Shown here in pieces: positions 1 to 11,273 of a stretch of 64,000 nucleotides of DNA. The stretch covers positions 49,937,289-50,001,288 of the forward strand of contig JAPTHN010000004.1 in NCBI GenBank assembly GCA_026936325.1, in the 5' to 3' direction. The notes beneath the pieces were generated by a model. That model worked only from the letters and a program-made list of their open reading frames with translations, made no database searches and was not told the DNA's origin. Position numbers and translations under genes: made by a program. This stretch comes from Platynereis dumerilii (taxonomy: Eukaryota > Annelida > Polychaeta > Phyllodocida > Nereididae). The first letter of the stretch is position 1. The number at the start of each line of letters is the position of its first letter.

Positions 1-11
1 GAACCCCAGAA

Positions 12-293
12 TAGGGTTCCCACTCTTTTGCTCAGTTCAAATTCAAGGTTTTTTCCAGGTTTTTCAAGGCTGCCAAAACCAATTTTCAAGGTCTAAACCT
101 GCAATTCTTTCAAACGCGCCCCGGACAGTCGTCGAAGTCCACAATTTGTTGGACCGTTTCAATTTTGGCAAGAGAACCCAAATTCCAGACTTTTTCCAGG
201 TTTTTGGTGGAAATATCACATTTTCCAGGTTTTTCCAGGCCGGGAAAAGCACAACCCAAAATTCCAGATTTTCCAGGTTGAGTGGGAACCCTG
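12..293. mobile_element. hAT-type MITE with TAGGGTTCCCACTC ends
   Basis: Ends are inverted: TAGGGTTCCCACTC on the left and GAGTGGGAACCCTG on the right. CCCAGAA flanks both sides (5-11 and 294-300), as expected for the 8-bp duplication of hAT elements with one base lost. The interior repeats TTTTCCAGGTTTTT-like stretches and has no coding frame of note. It is non-autonomous. Confidence 0.75.
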
Positions 294-325
294 CCCAGAA
301 ATAATCGGCTGCTGATTGGCAGAGT

Positions 326-425
326 AAAAAAAACGCCCTTCAGTTGTTAAACTAGGAATCCCTAGCAAGTGGATCACCTGCTCGCTAGGAGTTCCTCAAG
401 TGTTTTACAACTGAAGGGCGTTTTT
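326..425. repeat. 100-bp hairpin (foldback)
   Basis: AAACGCCCTTCAGTTGT near 331 and ACAACTGAAGGGCG near 407 are inverted arms. A second inner pair (AGGAATCCCTAGC / GCTAGGAGTTCCT) extends the stem and leaves a short loop around 367-383. It could be a very short foldback MITE or a transcribed hairpin; the sequence alone does not decide. Confidence 0.7.
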
Positions 426-1109
426 CTGGTTGTTCCAGGAACTGCAACAATCTTGTACTGCAATTAGCGCACTTTGGTTCAATTGCTGCTTTGTTCAATT
501 GCATTGATTGTATACTTCAGACATTCTGTTGATTGACGTTGACATTGTGTTGAATGTGTTCGGTGTTCTGCACTGGACATCCCTGAAGTATGTGCGAGAC
601 TGTCAGCGTTATGGTCATTGATGCATGATCATACGGCAGTCGCCACACTATGCAATCGTGAAGAATTACATGGCGAGTGCTCGTACAACGTAGATGTAGG
701 GCCTCGGTGGTTAAGCTGCGGCTTGCCAACAAGCCAGCCACCACTTATTCAAGCCATCAAGGGTGATGCAGCATCACGCCTTAGCTGCAGCCAGTTGGTT
801 ATATACAGCCTTAAAGGCCTATAACTTTCAGCAGCTTAGCCAGCCAATTTTGGACTGACCTGCCGACTGGCTGGGCCAGAATGGCTGACAGGTCGACGTT
901 GGCTATTTCTAACCTGGTTGACTGACACCTTGGCCTACAGCTTTGGAAAGAACACGAGGACATTTTTGTGTATTGATGTGCCGGGCTCTTTTTTGTGTAT
1001 TGAATTACCGGTATTCACTGACATAACAACATGGACACGAAAATTGATTGTGTGGTCGACATGTTGCAAGTTGAGGGAGGTGCATGTTGGGGATTATTTC
1101 TCCACTCAC

Positions 1110-1175
1110 CAAGCTCATCCAGCGGCCATCTTGATTAACATCATCCACAGGCTCAGCCAGGGCCGCTGGGTTCAT
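1110..1175 (-). CDS. PAFAH1B2/PAFAH1B3-like: PAF-acetylhydrolase 1B catalytic subunit (alpha), first coding exon, partial
   Basis: Twenty-two codons from an ATG at 1175 encode MNPAALAEPVDDVNQDGRWM plus Ser-Leu, ending at a GTGAGT donor (1109-1104). The family is recognised from the N-terminus of the vertebrate alpha subunits, where Asn-Pro-Ala is followed by a V-x-x-D-G-R-W-M-S-L block just before the first His-Arg-Phe-Val segment. Known role: a cytosolic SGNH/GDSL-fold hydrolase that removes the acetyl group of platelet-activating factor and pairs with LIS1. The Ser-Asp-His catalytic residues lie in later exons, left of the window. The frame stays open upstream to 1439, but homology and an A at -3 favour the ATG at 1175. 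B2 and B3 cannot be told apart; one invertebrate gene often stands for both. Confidence 0.72.
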
Positions 1176-1310
1176 GATTGCAGGTGGAATGATGTCTACT
1201 TTCCTCAAAAACTCGTAAAATCTGCTCGTCAAGAAATGTTTCGCGGATTTTCTGTCAATCCGGATATTCGCGGCGCGCGTGCGCTCTTCGTCCAATAACA
1301 GGATCCAAAC
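1176..1310 (-). promoter_or_regulatory. Probable CpG-rich promoter/5'UTR of the PAFAH1B-like gene
   Basis: Directly upstream of the start codon the sequence turns unusually CpG-rich for this window. An alternating GCGCGCGTGCGC block (1273-1284) resembles an NRF-1 site, and a CCAAT pentamer sits at 1292-1296. No TATA box is seen. This fits a TATA-less housekeeping promoter; the start site is not determined. Confidence 0.4.
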
Positions 1311-1439
1311 ACAGAGGGCGCCACGGTCTGGCCTCCTAGGGTGCGTCTCCAGGGCTCCGGGTCGGTTCGGCTGGAAACATTTTCGGCCAGCCGAATGAGC
1401 CAAAATATTTGGTCCGTTCGGCAAATTGCCGTGGTCCAT

Positions 1440-4400
1440 TCGGCAGCCGTATTATTTTGCCTAATAAATTAAATTATTGATATGTTACCATCATTGTTTA
1501 TGTTCCAGACATCGTATACACCTCCAAGCACCTGTTTGATCCCGAAAATTGCTACATTGTAGCATAGAATCAACAACTTTTGTTTTGGCGCACTTTTGTT
1601 CAGATCAATGTCTGCATGTAAAACTTCGTTTTGAGTCAGATTTTGTCGGACTACCAGGTACCACTAGTCTGCATGCACTGTCGGCCAGTGCTATTTATGA
1701 TAGTAGCTGAAAGTTTTTGTCTCTTTTCAATATAAATTCACGAACTTTTGTCTTTAAGTTTTATCAAGTTTATTCATCAGTTCAGCTTATTATAGATTTA
1801 GGCCCATGTTTGTTTCACCTTTGCTTAGATTCTTTAAAACATGCTTACTGCAACTCAACCATGATCCATCTCATTCCAATAAACGTGTTTATCAATTAAT
1901 TACCGGTAGATTTAAATTTAAGTTATTAAGTTTATAAACAGCCTAAATATTATTTTAAAATGCATCTCTTTTTACAATTACTATACATGCATGATTATCA
2001 GAAAAATTAAGTTGACACGTTTTCTGTAATTAAGTAACTGATTGTTCAATTAAACAAACAACAGTTTCTATGAACAAGTGCAATCAGCTTCACAGCTTTT
2101 TAAGACAATGGAAAAGAACACAATTACTCCAGACAGTCTGTCTCCAGTCAAATACTGAAATAAAATTAACAGAAATATATATATTCGGCCAATAGGCTCA
2201 ATGGAAGAAAACCTTTATCATTAAACCTAAAATACATTAGATTGGTGAAATATAAAGACATATGGCCAGTGAAGTACCGGTACATAAAAACCATGCGTGC
2301 AAAATAATAAAATTTGATTAACTAGTTGTTATGCTCAAGATTCTTTACGTTTTTTTGTCACCACTTTCATAACTTAATTTTTAAATAATGGGGAAGTAAA
2401 TAAAAAGAAATTGAAAGAAAATGGGATTTATACGAAGAGTTTCATCAGATTTCCCCATTTTTTCTCTACAATTTCCCCATTTGTTATTTTAAATTTCCCT
2501 AAAATTACCATAATTTTTGCAGTGATATTTCTGTGAACTGAAGAAGCTTAGGTCATGTGATGATTGAAAAATAAAATAACTGAATAGGTCAGAAAGGTAT
2601 AGCTTACATGTTGCACAAAAAATATAAGAAATCATTTAAAAAAAAGAGACAAATTTGAAGAACAATATTTAAACTTTAAATTAAGTTGATTTAAAACACA
2701 ATCAACAGTTTCAATAATGTGAAACAGGCTATTAAACCCTTTATTTCATAATTACATTTTTGGGAACAATATTTTGCAATCACCCATCAATATTCCAACT
2801 TAAATAGTTCACATCTCAGGGAAAATTGTGCGGTTAGCAGAAAACCCCATCTTTCTATGACCAAAACAGCCAGAGATCTTATAATTCCTCATCTTCTGAT
2901 GGCACAGGTAAATATTAATTAAGAGGTCACTGAGTTTAAGAAAGTTTTAAGAAAATCAGGTAAGAGACAGGAGGGGGGCAACAAGAGTTTATCTTGCATT
3001 TTAGAGCAACATGAAGTCAGACAGTGTTTTGTTGATCCAGTCTGCAAAATAGTTACATTGCATTTCATAACAACCTAAATTGTTACGTTGTATGACATTT
3101 CATAAAAAGGTCATGCACCTTTCTAATTTGCATGGCCAATCTGTCTGGGAGGGGCATAAAATGATTGACAAGCAGCACTATTTGTCAATTTTACAGAAGT
3201 CCTACCTCCTGTATTCTCAGCAACCACTCATGGACTGATCAGATCAAGGCCTCAGATTTAGTGTGGCCTTGCCTTAGTTTTGTTATGCTAAAAAAAAAAA
3301 ATCTTGGATTCAGTTGCAATTTAATAAAGATCATGTCAGTTGTCAAAATAGACACAAACATGCAGTTCATTGAACTCCCGATGAACTGTCAACTAAAGCA
3401 CGCACCTAGTAGTTGACGTTGACGTAACGAAACTATTTTTGTCTATTTCAATCATAAACAAATGGTTTAATTGCTTGATTGTGACTAAAATAAACCCTGG
3501 CCGAATCGGACCACGTCCCCTGCCGAACCGAACCACCCACGCCGGCCGAATGGACCAATTTGGGCCGGCCGAAAAAGTGTTCTGCCGAAACAGCCAGTAC
3601 CCCGTCTCCAGAACTATTTGATTCCCACTTTGCTTTGCAATCAATCTATAGATGTTTCTCTTCTTCTCCAGCTATATCAGTAGACCTATCCAAGAGCTTC
3701 GAAGAACATGCTTTTTTTTCTTTCAGTGGTTGAAAACAAAGAAGTTGATATAAATTTAGAAAAAATCCTTTCACACTATTGCCAATGATCCAGGCCAATG
3801 AATAATGATAGGCCTACATGAAATACAACCAAAAAAATATAAAAAAATATATAATTTTGTTAGCCATTTTGTTATAAAACCTTGTTTCTTTAATTGATTT
3901 ATTCTTTTAATTATTTTATTCTTTAAAATAAATTTATTCTTTTAATATGTAAATGGCACTGCCATGAAATTCGCACAGCACAAAACGTTTTTGAAGGACT
4001 TCTAGTGTTACCATAACTTTCATGTTTATTTCATATTCAATGTATGAAAGGCAGTTATGTAACAATGTACGAAAGGCAGCTATGTAACTGTTTCAGAAAA
4101 TTAGAAAGACAGATAACATGGAAAGACAGAGAAAAATGTAGAATAGCAAGATAAACTAGACAAAGAATATGATAGATAAATAGATAAATAGATAGATAGA
4201 TAAATAGATAGATGAATAGATAGACAGATAGATAGATAAATTGATAGATAGATAGATATTAAATAGATAAATAAGATTGATAGATAATCAGCTAAAAGGT
4301 AAAAAGGCAGACAGCACTGAAAGCTGCCAAAGTCAAGTCTATGTTTATAATAGATTGTTGATATTACATAATAGTATAAATATATAGTGATCCAAAAACA

Positions 4401-5293
4401 ATAACATTGCATGTAGATTAACTGTTCACTGTTACATAATCATCAGTTTATAATATTATGTAACATTAATTTGTTATGTTTTCTTGTTGTCTGATTGAAA
4501 TTAAATTAATCACTTATTAATAATTTAATTTAGCTTGTCAACACTAATAATTAGCTATTCCATAAAAATTATTGGTACAGGATATATATTACTAGAGAAA
4601 ATTGAATTTTTAAGACACTTTTGAAGATGAATATGTTATGTTTGGTTAAATACGAAACTAAATCATTGATAAGAAGCTGGACCCACTTGACCTAATTCCC
4701 AGCTGTGGACTGTTGATGTTGAGACCATCACTGCACAGAGGTTTGAGTCTTCTCTTGCACTCAATTCGCTTCGCTCAACGGCCTTCGGCCATTTCGCTGT
4801 GCAAATATTTATTTTAAATTAATTTATTCTTTGATTAATGCATTCTTTAATTTATTTATTCCTTAATAAATTGATCCAGTGGTGAACTGATCTCAAAGGC
4901 ATTTTGGCATATATGCTAAATACAAAAATTACAGTCAATTTTCAATTTTTTATAGATTAAAATTCCTTGAAATTTAATTTTAACTTATCTTCTTTTGCAT
5001 ATGAAAATAATTTTTTCCTACCCAATAAAACAATTCTTTGTAAAACAGTGAAGGGTCACAGATCAACACAAAGTTGGTCTTTGCCTCTTTGGTAAAATAG
5101 GTCTCCTGGTCTGTTTATAGCTACTGTAAATATTTATTCCTTTGTTTTGAGTATCGAAATCCAATCTGAGGTTGTAATCCGACACCGTAGCTCACTGGGT
5201 CCACAGCTGAAGGGTCACAGATACAAGTAGACATTTTGTTCACTCTTTATTTGACAATACTTGCTATTTTTTGGTAATTAATACGAAGAGACC
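1440..5293. other. Intergenic spacer, AT-rich
   Basis: No convincing exon on either strand. Contents seen: scattered A/T-rich sequence, CGGCCGAA-type repeat fragments near 1375-1445 and 3500-3600, a GATA microsatellite (listed separately), and a GC-rich patch near 4765-4800 that looks like a repeat end. The Kazal gene promoter should lie in the last few hundred bases; no clear TATA box was recognised. Confidence 0.5.
4163..4265. repeat. (GATA)n microsatellite, imperfect
   Basis: About 100 bp of GATA/AATA tetramers with interruptions. The minus strand reads as CTAT repeats, the same motif that ends the LINE at 40.3 kb, so it may be a leftover retroposon tail; no retroposon body was recognised beside it. 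Confidence 0.85.
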
Positions 5294-5327
5294 ATGGCTA
5301 CTGTCCTGCACTTCACATTACTTTTAG
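5294..5327 (+). CDS. Kazal gene exon 1 (signal peptide start)
   Basis: ATG with ACC immediately before it (good start context), eleven codons plus one base, ending at TAG|GTAAGT. Codes the first half of the signal peptide. Phase 1 intron of about 1.4 kb follows. Confidence 0.88.
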
Positions 5328-8300
5328 GTAAGTCACTTTTTACAATTTTAGCACTAGTTAAATTACTTAAAAATCTTCAAGACTATATGCAGGGCCTGTA
5401 TGCAAATATTGTTGAAATAGGGATATTTATTCTGAATTAGGTATTTTAAGAGCTTTTCTGCAAATAGCCTGTCAAAAATTGAAATAATACAATTTCCCAA
5501 TAAGGTGAAGATTTTAAAATGACAACTTTGGCATCTTTCAGTAATATTGATTAATTGCATTTTTAGAATTTCATCAAAAATAGATGTGACAATTTTGAAC
5601 TTATAACTATCTTTTCTCTGAACAAAAATCCCTAAAAATATATTTGTCGCCAACTTGTAAGCTTACATTATTTTTTTCTAATATCAATATGATGATGCAT
5701 AATTCAATTATAAATATTCAAAGTCTCCGAGGTGATTATACACTTAACTACAAGTTACACAGCTGCTAAAATACAACCAGGGTTACAATCTGGCCAGTTT
5801 TCGGGAGTCTATCATAATTATATATTAGCCCTACACACTTCCTCTCTTTTTATCCTGCACTTTGAGGTCAAGGAAATCAGATAACTAGAAATAGATCCCT
5901 CAAACAAGAAAAGGCAATATCCCACAATAGGCAGTGAAGTTCTGGCAAAAAACCATGTGATTCACACCATGTGGTTCAACGTTGTGAACCACATGCATCT
6001 CATTATCAGACGTTGTTATGTAAACAATGGGCAGTGAAGTGATGACGTCAAAATGTTTTGATGCTCTCATTGGTCGGTGTGGTTGCTAGGGATCTTTTTG
6101 TGGCCATTCAAACAAAATAGTGCCTCTTAAAATTATTTATTCTTTTGCCTGGAGGTCTATATTTATTGTGGGATATAAATAAACTTAATGGGACTGTGGT
6201 TCACAACAAGGAACCTCGATCATGTCAGGTTTGCTGCAGAATAAACACTCGTCCTTCGGACTCGTGTTGTATTCCTCCGCGACATGACATTCATGAGGTT
6301 CGTTGCTGTGAACCACACTCCCATTAAGTTTTATTATAAATCTGAAATTTATCTGCATTTGGGTTTATGATCCATTTATTTACCTGCAGAACTAAAGCTT
6401 ATCCTTGGAATTTAATTTTAGCTGGCAAATTTAATTTTTGCTGAAAGTTTAAGCTCATAGGCGGATCCAGGATTATTCGAAAGGGGGAGCACGGCAATAT
6501 ATGTGTCATCTTAATATAACATTGGAGTCTCTAAAACTAATTTTTTCCCAATAAGCATTATAAAGGATTTATCTGATGAAGGGGGGGGGGGGCCCGGGTA
6601 TCTGCCCCCTGTGCCCCCTCCCTGGATCTGCCATAATGAAGCTGACAATGCTAAAATCTTTATAAAATAATTTGAAGCTAAAAATGGATACATGATCTTG
6701 TAATTAATTGCATAATTTTGCTTCAGGGCTGTTTTTGATGGTGCACCAGGCTTCCTCATGCAGCTGTCCTCACAACTACCCGTACTGGCCTGTATGTGGC
6801 AAGGACAAGAAGACATACCCCAACCCATGCGAACTCATGTGCTCGTAAGTCCATTTCAATAGCTCATTAGGCCACACATAATTGATCTTTAGCTTCTCGG
6901 ATCTTCCCAAGGCACTTTTTCTGGGGTCGGTTGGTAGGACAACAAAAAAAAGGTGAAAAAAAAAAAATTTCATGTAAAAAATAATTATTTTTTTTAATAT
7001 AATTTTTTTCCGTTGGCAGAAAATCTATTGTGTCGGCAGGTCCGCGAAGCTAAGAATCAATTATGTGTGGCCTTAGACGAGAGTTAGTCATCACATACAA
7101 TGTATTTATTGTCCAAATAGGGATCGTGAATGAAAATTTCATACTCTAATATCCCTTTCAAAATATGTAAATTAATATTCATATAAACAAATCTTTCAAT
7201 ATGGCCGATATTCATACCCTTGTTAATAATATAGACACACATCACAAGCTCACAACTTATTTGAAAACACCCGTGGTTCCCACAAAATTTTACGAAAGGA
7301 ATTGCATGTCTTTTTCATAACTTTCCGTGGTCAAATTTTGGATTTTCCATGTCCAATAGCATCCAATGCTTTACATATTTAGCATAATTTAGGAGATTCA
7401 CATCGAAACAAATTCTTGGGATGACCTTCATCGATTGTCAAGCCGTCTGGTCAACCAACCGACCCGCAACTGCCTCGGAAAATTGTTAAAATAACTTAGG
7501 CCACACATAATTAATCTTTAACGTCTCGGATCTTCTCAAGGCACTTTTTTTTAGGGTCTGTCGCTAGGACAAAAAAATAATAATTTTTTTATAATGTCAA
7601 AAAAATTTTTTTTTTTTTCTGTCAGCAGAAAATCTATTGTGTCGGCGGGTCTGCAGAGCTAAGAATAAATTATGTGTGGCCTTAGCACAATTATTTTGCT
7701 TCAAGCAGTTTCAGATTTTGTTTTTTGCAAAAAAAAAACAACTAAAATCTTAAATCTTCAGACGCGTCCTGATGGACCACATTGGTGAGTGTGGCTTGAA
7801 CTGCGAATGTCCGAAGATCCACCGCCCAGTGTGTGGAATGAACAACGTCACTTACAACAATGAATGTGAGGCAGAATGCGTGTAAGTAATTTTAATTATT
7901 TATTTATTTTTAATTTATTACAGTCCGGGATTGTTTGGCCGAACTTTTTTTTTTCCAAACATTTTTTTCTCCCAATGTTTTAAATTAAAAAAAAAAAAAT
8001 TTTCCCCCCAAATTCTTTTCCACTGATATTGTCCCCCTAATTCATTCTTCTCTATTTATCTATAATTTATTACAGTCCGGGATTGTTTGGCCCTACTTTT
8101 TTTTTCCTGAAATTTTTTTCTCCACAATTTTTTTTTGATGAAAAATTATTATTTTTAAATGTTTCCCCAAAACGTTTTTTCTCTGTGCGCATCATAAGAG
8201 AATGAATTTTGAGTAATATTATAGCTCAATAGATAATTTATTGTTTATTTTTGTTTTTTTTATCTTTTGGATCCAGGTGGTGCCATCTTCATGCTTTGGC

Positions 8301-8655
8301 ATTTACAAATCACTCATTGTATGTACTTCAAACTTTCAAAGGTTGAGATATTCGAAGTCCAAGTTTGCTTTCAATCACTCTAGGCCAATAAATCTACCAT
8401 ACTTTTCACAATACATGTTATTCATAACATCTTATCAAGGTGCCTTGAAGAATTGAAATCCCATTTTACATAGCAGAGATGAAAACAGGAGGACCAAATA
8501 GTCTCCCCTGGTTTAAGATCTGGAAAATTTTTCAAAATTTTAAATTTTTTCGTTTAAATATTTGGATCCTAAATTTCTGACAATTTTCTTTCAGGTCTAT
8601 GTCCATTAAACACCAAGGAAGGTGCGGCCACCCTCAAAGGATCATTGACTCATAA
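5294..8655 (+). CDS. Secreted two-domain Kazal-type serine protease inhibitor, complete, 4 exons
   Basis: Coding exons 5294-5327, 6727-6844, 7762-7881 and 8595-8655 join into 110 codons plus TAA; all introns are GT-AG. Residues 1-22 form a signal peptide with a Leu/Phe-rich core, likely cleaved just before Cys23. Domain 1 has Cys 23, 25, 35, 46, 50 and 61; domain 2 has Cys 65, 67, 75, 86, 90 and 101. Both carry the PVCG and TY-x-N Kazal hallmarks. The C-x-C start is the non-classical spacing, and domain 2 (CPKI, PVCG, SIK...G-x-C) resembles leech-derived tryptase inhibitor. The P1 residue, second after Cys2, is Lys69 in domain 2 (trypsin/tryptase-like target) and His27 in domain 1 (specificity unclear). 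Role by family: tight-binding substrate-like inhibition of secreted serine proteases in digestion, immunity or venom/mucus. AATAAA lies at 8829. All twelve cysteines are present and no damage is seen. Confidence 0.92.
6181..6334. mobile_element. Foldback MITE in Kazal intron 1
   Basis: Arms AAACTTAATGGGA...TGTGGTTCACA and TGTGAACCACA...TCCCATTAAGTTT are near-perfect inverted copies covering most of the element. TATAAAT stands directly outside both ends (6174-6180 and 6335-6341). It was inserted in the first intron and is spliced out. Confidence 0.7.
6460..6632. mobile_element. MITE with GGCGGATCCAGG ends, Kazal intron 1
   Basis: GGCGGATCCAGG on the left faces CCTGGATCTGCC on the right, with a G-rich run inside (near 6582). 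A related copy lies at 37149-37332. No clear target duplication is visible. Confidence 0.5.
6727..6844 (+). CDS. Kazal gene exon 2 (signal peptide end, domain 1 to Cys5)
   Basis: Acceptor TTGCTTCAG, donor CTC|GTAAGT. Codes residues 12-51, including CSC, PVCG, TYPN and the fifth cysteine of domain 1. The exon stops two bases into the codon after that cysteine (phase 2). Confidence 0.9.
6870..7072. mobile_element. Harbinger-like MITE 1 (GGCCACACATAATTGATC ends), Kazal intron 2
   Basis: Inverted ends GGCCACACATAATTGATC / TCAATTATGTGTGGCC, extended by AGCTTCTCGGATC-type sub-terminal sequence. TTA stands on both outer sides, fitting the 3-bp TWA duplication of PIF/Harbinger. The interior is A/T homopolymer with no frame. 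Confidence 0.65.
7499..7681. mobile_element. Harbinger-like MITE 1, second copy in the same intron
   Basis: Same family as 6870-7072: GGCCACACATAATTAATC / ATTATGTGTGGCC ends with TTA on both sides. The sequence between the two copies (about 7270-7480) belongs to another repeat that recurs near 30246-30480. Confidence 0.65.
7762..7881 (+). CDS. Kazal gene exon 3 (domain 1 end, domain 2 to Cys5)
   Basis: Acceptor AATCTTCAG, donor CGT|GTAAGT. Exactly 120 nt. It starts after Cys5 of domain 1 and ends after Cys5 of domain 2 in the same phase (2), so it is one Kazal repeat unit in exon form. Confidence 0.9.
8595..8655 (+). CDS. Kazal gene exon 4 (domain 2 end, stop)
   Basis: Acceptor TTCTTTCAG. 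Codes the SMSIKHQGRC segment with Cys6 of domain 2, then a short basic tail ending at TAA 8653-8655. Confidence 0.88.
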
Positions 8656-8828
8656 ATTCTCTTGGGAAGTTGTGAAAACATCAAACAAGGCATTTCTAAT
8701 AGGAGGAGTAAAACCTGGAAATGCTATCTTACTGCGCACATTGCGCTATGTGATATATTATTTAATCATAATTTAATACATATCTGTGAAAATATTCTTC
8801 CAAAATTGGCATGATTTCTATTTTGAGT

Positions 8829-8834
8829 AATAAA
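8829..8834 (+). terminator. Polyadenylation signal AATAAA of the Kazal gene
   Basis: Canonical AATAAA 174 bp after the stop codon, on the coding strand, in AT-rich sequence. A further AATAAA-like string occurs near 8873. The first is the better candidate by position only. Confidence 0.5.
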
Positions 8835-11070
8835 ATCAGATACATCAAAATCAGTCCTGTTCATTTTTCTAAATAAATATTTTTACCTTGACCCTCATTA
8901 GCCATAAGATAATTAATAGAATTTTTGTATTTTACACAAAAATAACAGGTGCATGAACCCCTATGGTCTACAGTATTGTAAACAGAACAGAACAATTTTT
9001 TTTTTCAATTTTAGCCAAGTTTTTATTTAATAACAATAACTGACAAATCTGATAATATATAGCTTTACAAAAATGTACATCAACATGTTCAACAATCAAA
9101 GCAATGGTAACCGTGGGCAACAAGCATTATGATAAGTATATGTACCAATTTACTATTATCACCGACTTTTCAAAATTCAATTGAGCACTTGTCACAAGAA
9201 AAACACCACAGAATACCGATTTCAGCATTGCACATCACAAAAATGTCATTTCTAATATTTTACATGTAACTCTACAGCAACATCATCAACAATCGCAGTG
9301 ATCCTAACCTTACTTTTATCTTCACTCTGATAAGCTGATAAAGTAAAGAGCGAAAAGGGCAAGACTTTTTTCATGATCTACCCGGTTGGCCTATCAAAAG
9401 ATAAAGATCACGGGTTACAATTATTTCCGGTAACCAGCTGGTAACCTTCTCGACCAATACAAAATCACAACAAAAATATTTTTCCTAACAATGTTTTCTA
9501 TCAAAACCATCAAAGAAATCTTCAAGTGTATTGTAATAAAATTTGGAACTTTGAATCTTGTTTTTCATTTATAAACTTTTTTTTTTAATGACAAAATCAT
9601 GTTTTTAATTATTAAAAGACAATATTTTATAACATCATTTTCTGCCAACATTAATAATGCATCAGACTTATTTATGGAACTTTATAGATATCTAAATTAC
9701 TATGCAAAAGTATCCCTATAATATTTAATATACAGCCTTTCACAAAGTTTCCGCTTTCTGATGCTGAGAATTAGTTCCTTCTCCAGAAAATGCCAACCGA
9801 TAGACGGGCACTTCAAAAGTCAACAGGTGAAGCATCAATCATGTGAAAATATTAAGTAGTTCTACTCTACAAATCACGAAACACGAATAAGATCCAGTAA
9901 GAAGAAAGATTTTAAAGCACAACACAACCAGAGAGAAAACGACAAACTTTTGAAACATACAAATAAAAGGCATGCAAAAATACAAGTCTTGTTACTCTCG
10001 AAAAATAGTATTTCAAATCTCTTAAGTAGGAATAAGAATGAAGAATCATTTGTTGTACCCCCCAACAAGGCAAGTCGAGACATCGTTTGTTATACTCCCT
10101 CAATTCAAATGCAAATTTATCACGTAAAGTGTAGTCCTTAATCACTACATCCTACAGATATTTTGTTACGTCAAATGTATTATTTAGAATATTGGATATT
10201 ATTCAAAAGAGTTAATGGCAAGCTTATGCAGACAGTTTATCTAAATTAAAAGCAGTTAATCAAATTCATTCCAGACGAACATCACCTTCAAACATGGTCA
10301 TTGGTCAACATGTCCTGTTAACTTCAACTTAGTTAATATCATAATATTCATATGGCTAACAACCTAACACTTCAATGGCACAACGTATTCTCCTAACTAT
10401 TAGCTAACAACTAGCTGTGCTACTATTCTAGAAATATGAATCTGCTAGGTATTCATTCCAATTAAGACACCGCCGACAATTTATTTTGATTAGTTAAAGC
10501 ACCTTTCAACAATTCCACTATCTAAAATTTAACAACCTATTTTACGGATATCACATTATTAGTCTACTTCTATTAACTGAACATCTTCAATTCAGGATGA
10601 ATATTGAAATGTCATCAATGCAAGACAAAACAAGAATCCACGGATTCAAAGCTAGCTGTAAATGGCTTCAGTTCAATATTCAAGATATCATAATATCTTC
10701 AACTCAACAACCCAGATATACTAAGTCTTAACAACATGCCCTACTTTCCAGGGAAAAGTTATTTGTGATCTAATTTTAAGAAAGACCGAACAGACTTAGT
10801 TACACAAAAGGCATGTTCCAGTACTGAAAGGACCTGTGGCCAATCATTCTGACTGCTGCCAGTTATAATTTAATGAAGATGAATTTTTGTAACTCGGTTA
10901 ATATGATATGACTAAGTTGCAAGCCACTGAGTTTTCAACAGCAGAAACCCTGGATAAGTTGGATTCAAACAACTACCAATTTAACTTTAAGACAATTTGT
11001 GTTGTTGCCAGTCAGCTGAAGTGCTGGTCCAACGCTACAGATGTTGGCAAATATCATTCAATGTAGTTTT

Positions 11071-11273
11071 CAGTGTTATACTGTTGTAGTTGAGGCCGGG
11101 ATATCCAAGGCCGAGACATGAGCCTCCGAGTCTGAGACAAAATGTGGCCTCAACACTGACTCAAAGACAGCCAACATCCAACCAAGGCCAAGGATTGAGC
11201 ATCCGAGACCGAGACTAAGACCAAGGCCAGCATAATATGGCCTCGAGGCCGGACTCGGAGGCCTCCAACACTG
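11071..11273. mobile_element. hAT-type MITE with CAGTGTT ends
   Basis: Ends CAGTGTT...GAGGCCGGG and GGCCTCCAACACTG are inverted. The flanks GTAGTTTT and GTTGTTTT are a 7-of-8 match, an aged 8-bp hAT duplication. The interior is built from GGCCGAGAC/CCGAG-type short repeats. Confidence 0.65.

Noticed and set aside
1005-1439. 144-codon minus-strand frame around the PAFAH1B exon
   Set aside because: Only codons from ATG 1175 to the donor at 1110 match the family; upstream codons are 5'UTR-like and downstream ones are intron.
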